Below, piece by piece: positions 13,638-21,541 of a stretch of 24,960 nucleotides of DNA. The stretch comes from Alphaproteobacteria bacterium (GTDB lineage: Bacteria; Pseudomonadota; Alphaproteobacteria; UBA8366; Aestuariispiraceae). The notes beneath the pieces were generated by a model that saw only the letters and a program-made list of their open reading frames with translations, did no database searches and had not been told where the DNA came from. The DNA is taken from contig SPJV01000149.1 of the NCBI GenBank assembly GCA_006844765.1, forward strand, positions 1-24,960. Reading direction: 5' to 3'. Each line of letters starts with the position of its first letter. Position 1 is the first letter of the stretch. The position numbers and the translations under genes are program-made.

Positions 13638-15560
13638 TCAAGCGCCCGGTTGGGCCGCTCGTCTTGTGTCTTCTTCCAAGTCAAATTCCGGCACCAGCCG
13701 GGCGAGTTGTTCTAGAACCTGCGCGGCTTCCCTGTTGCGGGCTACTGTTTCCAGGGCGGTCAGCGCGGTTTCCATGTCCGGCAATGCGGCAGCGCGCGGG
13801 GCAGCCAGGGTTGTGCCCGGTGCCCGGGACGGCAGTACGTCTTCTTCTTCATGCAGAAGCTCTTCATAGAGCTTCTCTCCGGGGCGCAGGCCTGTGAACT
13901 CGATCTTGATATCCTTGTCTGGCGTAAGGCCGGCGAGATGAATCATCTGACGGGCGAGGTCCAACACCTTTACAGGCGTTCCCATATCCAGCACGAAAAT
14001 TCGACCGGAGGCCTCTGAATCCTCAATCCCAACCGCGGATGCCTGCAAAACGAGCTCTACGGCTTCTCGCACGGTCATGAAGTAACGCGTGATCTCGGGA
14101 TGGGTCACGGTTAGGGGGCCGCCAGTCGCAAGTTGCCGGGTAAAGAGCGGGACAACAGAGCCTGTCGAGCCTAAAACATTGCCGAAGCGGACCGAAACAA
14201 ACCGTGTGCTTCCCGATGCCCGCGAGACGGGGTCGAGTGCTTGGATATAGGCTTCAGCAAGGCGCTTTGTGGCCCCCATCACATTGGTTGGGTTAACGGC
14301 CTTATCGGTTGAGATTTGGACCATACATCCAACACCGGCGGCGCGGCAGGCATCGGCCACGATCCTGCTACCAACCGTGTTTGTCAGCACACCTTCTACC
14401 GGATTATGCTCAACCATCGGCACATGTTTCAGCGCCGCGGCATGAAGAACCAGCTCCGGCTTGAATTCTGACATGACCTCGGCGATACGCGTGCGATCCC
14501 GAATATCCCCAAGATAGGGGCGCTTAGGTAGGTCAGGATGACTTTCCGTAAGGTTCATGTCGATCTGGTAGAGCAGATATTCTGATGCATCGAATAAGGC
14601 GAGTTCGGCTGGATTGAAACCAGCGGACTGTCGGGCGAGTTCAGAGCCGATAGACCCACCGGCGCCGGTCACCAAGACGCGCTTTCCTGCGATCAACCCC
14701 CGCATTGAATTCAGATCAAGTTTCTGTTGCGGCCTGCCCAACAGGTCTTCGATTGCGATAGGGCGGATTTCCGTGTGGCTCTCGTCTGTCCCCTGTTTCA
14801 ACTCCGAAAGGCGTGGCAGGCGGCTGATTGATAGCCCATGCTTTTCCGCCAAACCGGTAACCTGACGAATGAGTTCCGGTGTGGGGTCAGATTTAGACAG
14901 AATAAGTTTCTGCGGACGCTCGCTCAATGTGCCACTAGTCAACAGGGCTTCCATGTCATCCAAAGAGCCAAAAACCTCGACCCCATGAATTCTCATGCCG
15001 GTCCGATTACCTTTTTCGTCGAGGATGCCGAGAACGACATAAGGCGAAGATCGATCGCGCCTCTGGTCTCTCAGGAAAAGTTCCGTTGCGTCTCCAGCGC
15101 CGATGAGCAGGACTGGTATGCGCGGTGTTCCTGATGGAACGAGGACATTGTCCAGCCGCTTGTCTTTTACGACGCGATAGAGGAACCGTGGTCCACCGAG
15201 CAACGCTGCGAGAACGAACCAGTTAATGATCGGAAGAGACCGGGGAACCTGTTCCATGCGGGTCAATACAAACAGGACGGGCAGGAACAGTAAGACTGTC
15301 AGTGTCACGGCTTTCGTGATGGCGACGAGGTCATCCGTAGAAGCATATCGCCAGATACCGCGATAAAGACCGCTGAACAGGAACACGATTGCAGCGACAC
15401 CAGCGAACAGGATTGTCCCCTGCCACAGATAATCGCGCGCGAGATAGATCATCCAATCGCCGGTGCGCAGATAGAGCGCAAGCGGAAAGGAAAACGCGGC
15501 CATGACTACGTCATGACCAAACGCGATTCTGGCGCGCCGTGATCTCAGTACCGAAAGCAT
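13638..15560 (-). CDS. Membrane-anchored UDP-GlcNAc 4,6-dehydratase, WbpM/CapD/FlaA1-type
   Basis: The protein has 640 residues. Four hydrophobic segments lie in residues 15-130. A CoA-binding-like Rossmann domain follows (LLIGAGDATELF at 151-162, VVLGILDEKG, HGVEVFGSLDDM). The catalytic short-chain dehydrogenase domain begins near residue 292 with VLVTGAGGSIGSELARQ. STDKAVNPTNVMGATKR carries the Met-Lys pair that replaces Tyr-Lys in WbpM-type enzymes. It converts UDP-GlcNAc to the 4-keto-6-deoxy sugar at the inner membrane. The 80-bp gap to the upstream reductase gene and the same strand suggest one operon. The last about 60 residues are family-variable. Confidence 0.93.
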   Translation of the reverse strand: MLSVLRSRRARIAFGHDVVMAAFSFPLALYLRTGDWMIYLARDYLWQGTILFAGVAAIVFLFSGLYRGIWRYASTDDLVAITKAVTLTVLLFLPVLFVLTRMEQVPRSLPIINWFVLAALLGGPRFLYRVVKDKRLDNVLVPSGTPRIPVLLIGAGDATELFLRDQRRDRSSPYVVLGILDEKGNRTGMRIHGVEVFGSLDDMEALLTSGTLSERPQKLILSKSDPTPELIRQVTGLAEKHGLSISRLPRLSELKQGTDESHTEIRPIAIEDLLGRPQQKLDLNSMRGLIAGKRVLVTGAGGSIGSELARQSAGFNPAELALFDASEYLLYQIDMNLTESHPDLPKRPYLGDIRDRTRIAEVMSEFKPELVLHAAALKHVPMVEHNPVEGVLTNTVGSRIVADACRAAGVGCMVQISTDKAVNPTNVMGATKRLAEAYIQALDPVSRASGSTRFVSVRFGNVLGSTGSVVPLFTRQLATGGPLTVTHPEITRYFMTVREAVELVLQASAVGIEDSEASGRIFVLDMGTPVKVLDLARQMIHLAGLTPDKDIKIEFTGLRPGEKLYEELLHEEEDVLPSRAPGTTLAAPRAAALPDMETALTALETVARNREAAQVLEQLARLVPEFDLEEDTRRAAQPGA

Positions 15561-15640
15561 TTGGGGTGTTTAGCGACCTGCCTAACTGGGCGCAAGCGAA
15601 ACGCGCTCAATGATCTCATGAGAGGAGGGTGCCTTGCCGG

Positions 15641-16543
15641 TTATCCGCGTGATTTGAACCATGCGGCCGTCTTCGCCATCCCTGCTTCCAGCGATAGCGG
15701 TGGCGTCCATTCTCCCATCGACCCGTCAGAGGTAAAGTCGTCGGTCAGTCGATCTATCGTAGGTCGTTTGCCTGTCAGATGTCCCAATGCCTTTAGACAC
15801 CAGACAGGCGCCGGGATCAGGCGCGCGGGCTTGTCGAGGGAAGTTGCGATTGCTCGGATTAGGTCCGCGGTCGACAGTGTCTCGCGATCTCTTGGGTGAT
15901 AGACTCCCGGGGGGAGCGTTAACGCTGCGTGCAGTGCGTCAGCCATGTTCTCGACATGGATCAGGCTTCGCTTGTTTCGGATCGCGCCCAGGGGCAGGGG
16001 GATACCCCGGTCGACAGCTTTCATGAGCGCCAGGAAGTTTGCCCGAACCCCGGGACCGTGGATCAGTGGCGGGCGAAGAATCACAAGCTCCATGGGACCC
16101 GCGATATCGATCAGAGCCGCCTCTGCTTCTGCTTTGCTGATAGCATAGGGATCCTCAGGGACCGGTGGTGCGTCGGGCTTCAGCCCAACACCGCTTTCAC
16201 CGAGAACCTTCATCGAGCTTACAAAAACAAAGCGGCTGACACCGGCATTGCGGGCTTGCTCGGCCAGCGCGACGGTTCCATGCAGATTAACTTCCCGAAA
16301 GGCTTCCAACCGCGTGGTAAGGTCCCGCTTGTCATCCATGACATGGGCGCGGTTTGCCAGGTGAATCACGGCTTTGGGTGGGGTGTTCAGAACGTCATGC
16401 CAGTCGGTTCCTCGATGAATATCACCGATATCGGAACGACTGACGCCTTGGTGCTTCAAGCCAGCAGATTCTAGCCTGCGCATCATCGCTTGGCCCAGAA
16501 AACCGGACGCGCCTGTTAGGAGAACATCCGTGTTGTGGTTCAT
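15641..16543 (-). CDS. NAD(P)-dependent sugar epimerase/4-reductase, WbpV-like
   Basis: The protein has 300 residues and is an extended short-chain dehydrogenase. It has LLTGASGFLGQAMMRRLE at the N-terminus, NRAHVMDD, the VSSMKVLGE strand with the catalytic Ser, and the Tyr-Lys pair in DPYAISKAEAEAAL. Between a priming transferase and a WbpM-type dehydratase, the best fit is the reductase that turns UDP-4-keto-6-deoxy-GlcNAc into UDP-QuiNAc, as in Pseudomonas wbpV or rhizobial wreQ. UDP-glucose 4-epimerase-like activity is the alternative. Its start overlaps the upstream transferase stop by four bases (16540-16543). Confidence 0.85.
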   Translation of the reverse strand: MNHNTDVLLTGASGFLGQAMMRRLESAGLKHQGVSRSDIGDIHRGTDWHDVLNTPPKAVIHLANRAHVMDDKRDLTTRLEAFREVNLHGTVALAEQARNAGVSRFVFVSSMKVLGESGVGLKPDAPPVPEDPYAISKAEAEAALIDIAGPMELVILRPPLIHGPGVRANFLALMKAVDRGIPLPLGAIRNKRSLIHVENMADALHAALTLPPGVYHPRDRETLSTADLIRAIATSLDKPARLIPAPVWCLKALGHLTGKRPTIDRLTDDFTSDGSMGEWTPPLSLEAGMAKTAAWFKSRG

Positions 16544-17568
16544 CTTACCATCCAGGTCATCAAAAGCGCGACAGTCAATGCTCCGGCAGATAGTAGGCTA
16601 AGTGTTACGAAGAGTGATGTGGGCAGGACGACACTTAAACCGGCGAGGATGATCAGGATGGTATTCGCAACGGCTATGGCGCTGCTGATTCTGTTATGGG
16701 ACATCCCATTTTGATTGGCCCGTTGGTAGAAATGTTCCCGATGAGCCTGCCAGATGCGCTCTCCTCTTGCAGCGCGACGGATCAGGGTGACGCCGGCGTC
16801 TGCTAGATAGTATGCGGGAAGCAATAGGGCGGCGATCCAATGCCCGGAAACCGCTAAGGAGAGCAATAGGGCGCCTAGAACAAAGCCGAGGGGGACGCTT
16901 CCGACATCGCCCAGAAAAATCTTTGCCGGCGCCCAGTTCCAGATAAGAAATCCGGCTGCGGCGCCGACCAGCGCGAGCCCGGCATATCCTTGTGCAGAGG
17001 GGACCGAGCCTAAAACCGCGAGTACGGTTATACCGCCTGCGATGGCTGCGGTTTCCACGCCGGATATACCGTCGATTCCATCCATGAAATTAAAAAAGTT
17101 AAGGAAACCAGCCCAGATCAGACCGGCAACCACCATGTCCAGCCATCCGGGCAGTAATCCTTGGAAAACCGCGCCCCCTGCGACGATGCCTGGCAGCGCG
17201 AGCCCGACAGCCAGCAGATGGCCGGCGAGACGGACCGGCGCCCCTAAGCTGCGCAGATCATCCAGCCAGGATAGAGCTGCAAGACCCAGGAATCCGGCAA
17301 GCACCGGCCATCCAAGGGAAGGGTCCAATAAATTGAAGGCAAGTTTGGCCCCCAACCATGTAGCACCCAGGATAATTACCAGCGCCAAGCCTCCGCCGCG
17401 GGGTGTCGGATCTTTGTGGCTCGATCTGTCATTCGGGATGTCGAGGATCTGGCGTTGCCTTAGAACGCGTAAAAGCCCCCCTGTCGCCGCCCAAACCGTG
17501 ATAGCGATCACGAGGGCCCATACAACAGCGCCTAAGGGGTCAAAATATATGTTTTCGCCATTCGTCAT
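16540..17568 (-). CDS. Undecaprenyl-phosphate glycosyl-1-phosphate transferase, MraY/WecA/WbpL family
   Basis: The protein has 342 residues and about ten to eleven membrane segments. Family motifs are SHKDPTPRGGGLALVIIL, the SWLDDLRSL aspartate pair, NFFNFMDGIDGISGVE, the metal-site LGDVGSVPLGF, and the cytoplasmic loop HREHFYQRANQNGMSH. It transfers a sugar-1-phosphate from a UDP-sugar to undecaprenyl phosphate at the inner membrane, starting a surface polysaccharide or O-antigen unit. Next to WbpV- and WbpM-like genes the likely donor is UDP-QuiNAc or UDP-FucNAc. The start ATG 17568 has no strong ribosome binding site, which is unusual in this window. Confidence 0.92.
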   Translation of the reverse strand: MTNGENIYFDPLGAVVWALVIAITVWAATGGLLRVLRQRQILDIPNDRSSHKDPTPRGGGLALVIILGATWLGAKLAFNLLDPSLGWPVLAGFLGLAALSWLDDLRSLGAPVRLAGHLLAVGLALPGIVAGGAVFQGLLPGWLDMVVAGLIWAGFLNFFNFMDGIDGISGVETAAIAGGITVLAVLGSVPSAQGYAGLALVGAAAGFLIWNWAPAKIFLGDVGSVPLGFVLGALLLSLAVSGHWIAALLLPAYYLADAGVTLIRRAARGERIWQAHREHFYQRANQNGMSHNRISSAIAVANTILIILAGLSVVLPTSLFVTLSLLSAGALTVALLMTWMVR

Positions 17569-17658
17569 GCGCGATTGTTTAAACGCGCCGGCCCCAGGAA
17601 GCGAGACTTTCTTGTAGGCTGAGTGGCGTGATGGGATGAAGGACCCGCCTGCGACGGT

Positions 17659-18162
17659 CTAAACCGCCTTGCGTAATTCCTTGCTTTTGACAGTTGCGCT
17701 GACATTGCGGCCCATCAGCTTGAAAAGCACCACGACACGATCAGCATCCTTGGCCGTCATGAAGATGCCGTTCATTCCTGACATTGGGCCATGTTCGACT
17801 GCAACGAGGTCGCCATTCGTAAGATCATCCGCCCTAACCAGTTCGACCAAGCCGTTTTGGTTCTCACGCTGGCGGATTTCCTCAACGATATCATCTGCCA
17901 AAGCGGAGGGCCTTTCGCCGAAGCGAACAACACCGATTGCCCCTATTGTTCCATCAATGGCGCGCCATCTGCTGACACCGGTATCCATGTGAACGAAGAG
18001 GTATCCGGGGAACAGTGGCGCCTTCACCAGTTGGCGTTTACGGGCGTGGCTGATTTGGCGGCTGTATCGAGGCAGGTAGGTATCGAACCCCTGACGCTTC
18101 AAATGACTTTCCGCAAGCGCTTCACGGCCTGGCTTGGTTTGGACGACATACCAGCGCATCAT
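17659..18162 (-). CDS. NusG-paralogue transcription antiterminator, RfaH/UpxY-like
   Basis: The protein has 167 residues. The NusG N-terminal domain reads RWYVVQTKPGREALAESHL, RQGFDTYLPRY and APLFPGYLFVHMD, and a short KOW-like C-terminal domain follows (GDLVAVEHGPMSGMNGIF). KPGRE...LKRQGFDTYLP is the RfaH-type pattern rather than housekeeping NusG, which sits with secE and rplK. Such proteins keep RNA polymerase transcribing long polysaccharide operons. Its position just in front of the WbpL-type gene fits that. The ATG overlaps the stop of the upstream regulator (18159-18162), so the two are translationally coupled. I found no convincing ops element in the 90-bp gap downstream. Confidence 0.92.
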   Translation of the reverse strand: MMRWYVVQTKPGREALAESHLKRQGFDTYLPRYSRQISHARKRQLVKAPLFPGYLFVHMDTGVSRWRAIDGTIGAIGVVRFGERPSALADDIVEEIRQRENQNGLVELVRADDLTNGDLVAVEHGPMSGMNGIFMTAKDADRVVVLFKLMGRNVSATVKSKELRKAV

Positions 18163-18806
18163 GACCGGCTCTCCTCGATAACCTTGTCGAGGCCGAGCAG
18201 GCTTGGGACGCGCACGCGATCAGCGCCATAGTGGGCGATTGCTTCTTGGAATATGTCATGAGTTTGACGGACATCGGTGATAAGGATCGCGTCGATGGTA
18301 TCGATCTCGTCGAGTGCCTTAAAATCATCGACGACCGGTAAACCGGCGAATCGAGTGAGGCGGCTGTCGCAGTCAACAATGCCGATTAGGGTTACCGTGC
18401 TTTCCAAGCCGCATAAGGCTGATACTTCCGCAAGTTCACTGACACCAGCCAGACCGATCCGCAGTTTTCCTTCTGCGGCAAGGCGATTAACCTCGTCTGC
18501 ACATTGGTCCTTGGCGCGCCGGAAAAATGTGAATGACGCTGACATATACTCGCCGGTCAGCCGTGCTTTTTCCGTGAAACCCTTTGGTGTCAGGTAGTAT
18601 CGGTATCGATTGGCCGGCGCCTGACGAACCTTAATAAGGCCTTTGCGGACGCATCGCTTGAGATATGAGTTCGCCATGCCGAGCGCGATGCCGAGCTCGC
18701 TTGCCAGGCCGCGCTGTGTGACCTTACTTTCCTGCTCTACCACATTCAGCAAATGCAGCAGAATAGAGTTATCCGCATCGCCAATCTCGGATTTGGTCTT
18801 GGTCAT
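18159..18806 (-). CDS. Winged-helix regulator with Rossmann-like C-terminal sensor domain
   Basis: The protein has 215 residues. Residues 12-80 are a MarR/Lrp-like winged helix (SKVTQRGLASELGIALGMAN, KGLIKVRQAPANRYRYYLTP). After a helical linker, residues 114-200 look like a nucleotide-binding Rossmann domain: RIGLAGVSELAE, LIGIVDCDSRLTRFAGLPVV, DAILITDV. That order resembles the middle domain of the WbpM/CapD-type protein of the same cluster and also the Rex redox sensor. It is followed without a gap by the RfaH-like gene. I infer that it controls the polysaccharide operon in response to a nucleotide-type ligand. ATG 18804-18806 has GCAGG upstream; a TTG at 18845 would add 13 residues. Confidence 0.82.
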   Translation of the reverse strand: MTKTKSEIGDADNSILLHLLNVVEQESKVTQRGLASELGIALGMANSYLKRCVRKGLIKVRQAPANRYRYYLTPKGFTEKARLTGEYMSASFTFFRRAKDQCADEVNRLAAEGKLRIGLAGVSELAEVSALCGLESTVTLIGIVDCDSRLTRFAGLPVVDDFKALDEIDTIDAILITDVRQTHDIFQEAIAHYGADRVRVPSLLGLDKVIEESRS

Positions 18807-18858
18807 TAGGAAACCTGCGGCTTTTGGCGCAACAGCAAAATTCAATGTCTCTGCGCGT

Positions 18859-18896
18859 GTTCAGCTCATGAACGTTTAGGTGTTCACGCGATGAAC
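18859..18896. promoter_or_regulatory. Twin inverted repeats GTTCA-N5-TGAAC, candidate operators
   Basis: GTTCAgctcaTGAAC (18859-18873) and GTTCAcgcgaTGAAC (18882-18896) are two perfect 5-bp inverted repeats with the same 5-bp spacing. Their starts are 23 bp apart, about two helical turns. Flanking bases are also shared (TGTTCA...TGAACG), so the pair is a direct duplication as well. They lie 53-90 bases upstream of the winged-helix gene, the last ending 1 base from the HAD stop codon. Autoregulation by the winged-helix protein is inferred. Confidence 0.65.
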
Positions 18897-18897
18897 G

Positions 18898-19566
18898 TCA
18901 AGCGCCGTGTTTGACCACTTTGGCAAGCCAATTGGAAAGGTCGTCAACAATATGATCGACGGTTTCGTCGTTAACACCATCGCCGGACCAAGCGTGGTCG
19001 GTTCGGACCCAGACGGTCTTCATCCCCATGGCGGCGGGTTCAATCAGGTTCTTCGCAATATCCTCGACCATGATGGCACGGGTCGGGTCAATGTCGTGGC
19101 GTGCGATCATGTCGCGATAGGGTTCCGGGTTCGGCTTTGGAACGAAATCCGCATCCGCGATGTCGTAAATATCCTCGAAGTGATGACCCAGCCCCAACCT
19201 TTCCAACACGCTTTCCGCATGACGCCGCGTCCCATTGGTGAAAACGAGTTTTCGTGCATCCAACTGCGATAGAGCATCATCCAGAACCGGATCGGCTGGA
19301 ACGCGAGCGTAGTCAATATCATGGACGTAGCTTAGAAAATGATGTGGGTCGACATCATGGTTCAGCATCAAACCGCGTAAGGTTGTTCCGTGTTCTTTGA
19401 AGTATCGCTTTTGAAAGCCCCTCGCTTCATCGCGTGGAACCTTGAGGAGTTCAGAGATATAGCTGCCCATCCGGACATCGACTTGTTCAAACAGGTTGCA
19501 TTCGGCTGGATAAAGCGTGTTGTCCAGATCGAAGATCCAAACCTCCGCATCAAGAAGTTCTTTCAT
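18898..19566 (-). CDS. HAD-family pyrimidine 5'-nucleotidase
   Basis: The protein has 222 residues. HAD motif I is IFDLDNTLYP (about 11-20), motif II the Thr in VFTNGTRRHAESVLERLG, motif III the Lys in VPKPNPEPY, and motif IV MVEDIAKNL. The DNTLYP signature and overall layout match the SDT1-like pyrimidine 5'-nucleotidases, which dephosphorylate UMP/CMP-type nucleotides in the cytoplasm. ATG 19566 follows GGGGA. It lies in front of the polysaccharide cluster on the same strand, but the twin operator sites separate it from the regulator, so it is probably its own unit. A 192-bp spacer to the GGDEF gene shows no certain signal. Confidence 0.88.
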   Translation of the reverse strand: MKELLDAEVWIFDLDNTLYPAECNLFEQVDVRMGSYISELLKVPRDEARGFQKRYFKEHGTTLRGLMLNHDVDPHHFLSYVHDIDYARVPADPVLDDALSQLDARKLVFTNGTRRHAESVLERLGLGHHFEDIYDIADADFVPKPNPEPYRDMIARHDIDPTRAIMVEDIAKNLIEPAAMGMKTVWVRTDHAWSGDGVNDETVDHIVDDLSNWLAKVVKHGA

Positions 19567-19758
19567 TTTCCCCTATCCCCCATGTCATGCTGAAACCATA
19601 TCGCCGTTGCGCCTGGAATTGTTCTTCCGCGCCGGCGGGACAGTATCGAAGTCGACGCAATCGGGCAATTAAGCGAAAATGTTTAGACCTTGTTAGGGTT
19701 TTTCGGCCAGAGTGCGTTGTTGGGTGGATGGTATTACTGTACGGGGTAGGAGTTTAGA

Positions 19759-21540
19759 GTGCAGAAGGTGCAGGGAACTCAATTGGCGGACGATACACCC
19801 GAGGATACGGTGGCGGATCGCGGCGCCGTCTTTGACACAGATTCAGGAGAACCAGTTCTGCTGGCTCGTGTTGCTGAGGTCATGGCGACCTATCCAGGGC
19901 CGGTTCTCGTTCTAGGGAACGATGCGCGTGCGCGGCCGATAAATGCAGCCGGCGACGAACTTGCAGCAGGACTTAACTCAGAAAATGGGCTCGCCCTTTA
20001 TCCGCAGTTGGTGCAGCTTGCCGTTAAGGCGCGCACCACCGGTCGGGCCCAGACCCGCATTACGGCGATGCCTGATGGGCGCCGACGGCTTGAAGCAACG
20101 CTCTTACCTCAAGAAGGCGGTGATATCCTGGTGATCGGGCGGGATACGACACTGGAAACGAATATCCGCTCCGCCCTTGCAGAATCTCGAACCCGTTTCA
20201 AAGACTTGGTTGAAATTGTCGCTGATTTTGCGTGGGAAACTGATTCAATCGGACGATTTTCCTACATTTCACCCGGGGGTGCGCTTGGGTATAGGGCTGA
20301 AGAACTGATTGGTGTCGATGCGTCGGAACTGTTGATTGATCCTCACTCGGTGCCAAAGCCGGTCCCCTTCGCAGCAACTGAGCAGACCAATCACGTGGAT
20401 GTTTGGGTGCGGGAGCGTGACAGAACCGAAGCCTGTTTGAAGATTTCAGCGGTTCCCATGATGGATGAGGCCGGAAATCAGACCGGGACACGTGGTATTG
20501 CCATTGATGTCACAATGGACAGGTTAAGGCAGAGCGAACTGGCCCGGATCAAAACACGGCAACGTCTAGTCAGTTACATAGTGGATGCGTTACGGGCGGA
20601 AGTGACACCGGTAGAGATGCTGGAATCTGCCGCGACGGCTCTTGATCGATCAAGTTCCGGCGATGCGTGTCTTGTTCATATTATCGAAGCCGGTAAACAG
20701 CCCTATCTGGCGGCCATGCACGGCGATCCTCCGGACCCGGAACTGATGAATGAGGTGGTTTCGGCGCTGAGTGATACGTCGGGGCCAAATACTATTGAGA
20801 AGGATGGTTACACGGCGCTTGGTATTGTCACCCGTTACAGAGGGCGCGCGAACGGTGTTCTAAGTCTTTGGCGACATGTTTCCGGCCTCGGTTGGGATGA
20901 TGACGAAACCGCACTTATGGCAGCGGTTGAGCCTCAGTTCGCTGTGGCTTTCCAACAACTTCTGGATCAACGGGCATTGGAACTTTTGTCCCGAACCGAT
21001 GAATTGACCGGATTGCCGAACCGCCGGGCTTTTCGGGATGATCTGACGCGCAGTCTGAAGCGATGCGAACGCTATGGTCGTCCAAGCGCGCTTCTTTATA
21101 TTGATCTGGATAACTTCAAGCCGATTAATGATACCCATGGCCACAGTGTAGGGGATGAGGTTCTGCGCCATGTCGCACGGATCATCGGCGAGTCCGTCCG
21201 TCCCTATGACATCTATTGCCGCCATGGTGGCGATGAATTTGCGGTCTGGATTGAAGATACCGATGCGGCGGCGGCTGAAAAGCGATCTGAAACGATCAGA
21301 TCCCGTGTCTATCAATTAAATATGGACGGGTCACTCGGGTTTCAGCCGAATCCGCCCTTATCCGCGTCAATCGGGATTGCCTTACACCGCCCTGGTGTTG
21401 GCGAGGGTGAAGAGGTTTTGCTGCAACGGGCCGATGCCGTGATGTACAATGCCAAGCATTCTGGCAAGGATGCGGTTCGAATGGATATCGGTCTGCCGGT
21501 CGGGGGGCGCGTTGAACCGACGCTTGATGAGGATAGTTAG
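19759..21540 (+). CDS. Diguanylate cyclase with PAS-PAS-GAF-GGDEF domains
   Basis: The protein has 593 residues and no membrane segment, so it is cytoplasmic. Residues 30-125 look like a PAS-type fold (YPGPVLVLGNDARARPINAA), 135-255 a second PAS (VADFAWETDSIGRFSYISPG with YRAEELIGVDA), 265-400 a GAF-like domain, and 410-580 the GGDEF domain. The catalytic site is intact (GGDEF at 490-494), and an inhibitory I-site RPYD sits at 481-484, exactly five residues before it, so product inhibition is expected. The start is GTG 19759, with AGGAG 6 bases upstream. It makes c-di-GMP in response to an unknown signal. The DUF2336 gene follows 1 base after its stop. Confidence 0.93.
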   Translation: MQKVQGTQLADDTPEDTVADRGAVFDTDSGEPVLLARVAEVMATYPGPVLVLGNDARARPINAAGDELAAGLNSENGLALYPQLVQLAVKARTTGRAQTRITAMPDGRRRLEATLLPQEGGDILVIGRDTTLETNIRSALAESRTRFKDLVEIVADFAWETDSIGRFSYISPGGALGYRAEELIGVDASELLIDPHSVPKPVPFAATEQTNHVDVWVRERDRTEACLKISAVPMMDEAGNQTGTRGIAIDVTMDRLRQSELARIKTRQRLVSYIVDALRAEVTPVEMLESAATALDRSSSGDACLVHIIEAGKQPYLAAMHGDPPDPELMNEVVSALSDTSGPNTIEKDGYTALGIVTRYRGRANGVLSLWRHVSGLGWDDDETALMAAVEPQFAVAFQQLLDQRALELLSRTDELTGLPNRRAFRDDLTRSLKRCERYGRPSALLYIDLDNFKPINDTHGHSVGDEVLRHVARIIGESVRPYDIYCRHGGDEFAVWIEDTDAAAAEKRSETIRSRVYQLNMDGSLGFQPNPPLSASIGIALHRPGVGEGEEVLLQRADAVMYNAKHSGKDAVRMDIGLPVGGRVEPTLDEDS

Positions 21541-21541
21541 C

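Noticed and set aside
17577..17584. GTTTAAAC 8-bp palindrome upstream of the WbpL-type gene, considered as an operator or ops element
   Set aside because: A single short palindrome with no extension, and no match to the RfaH ops element; chance cannot be excluded.
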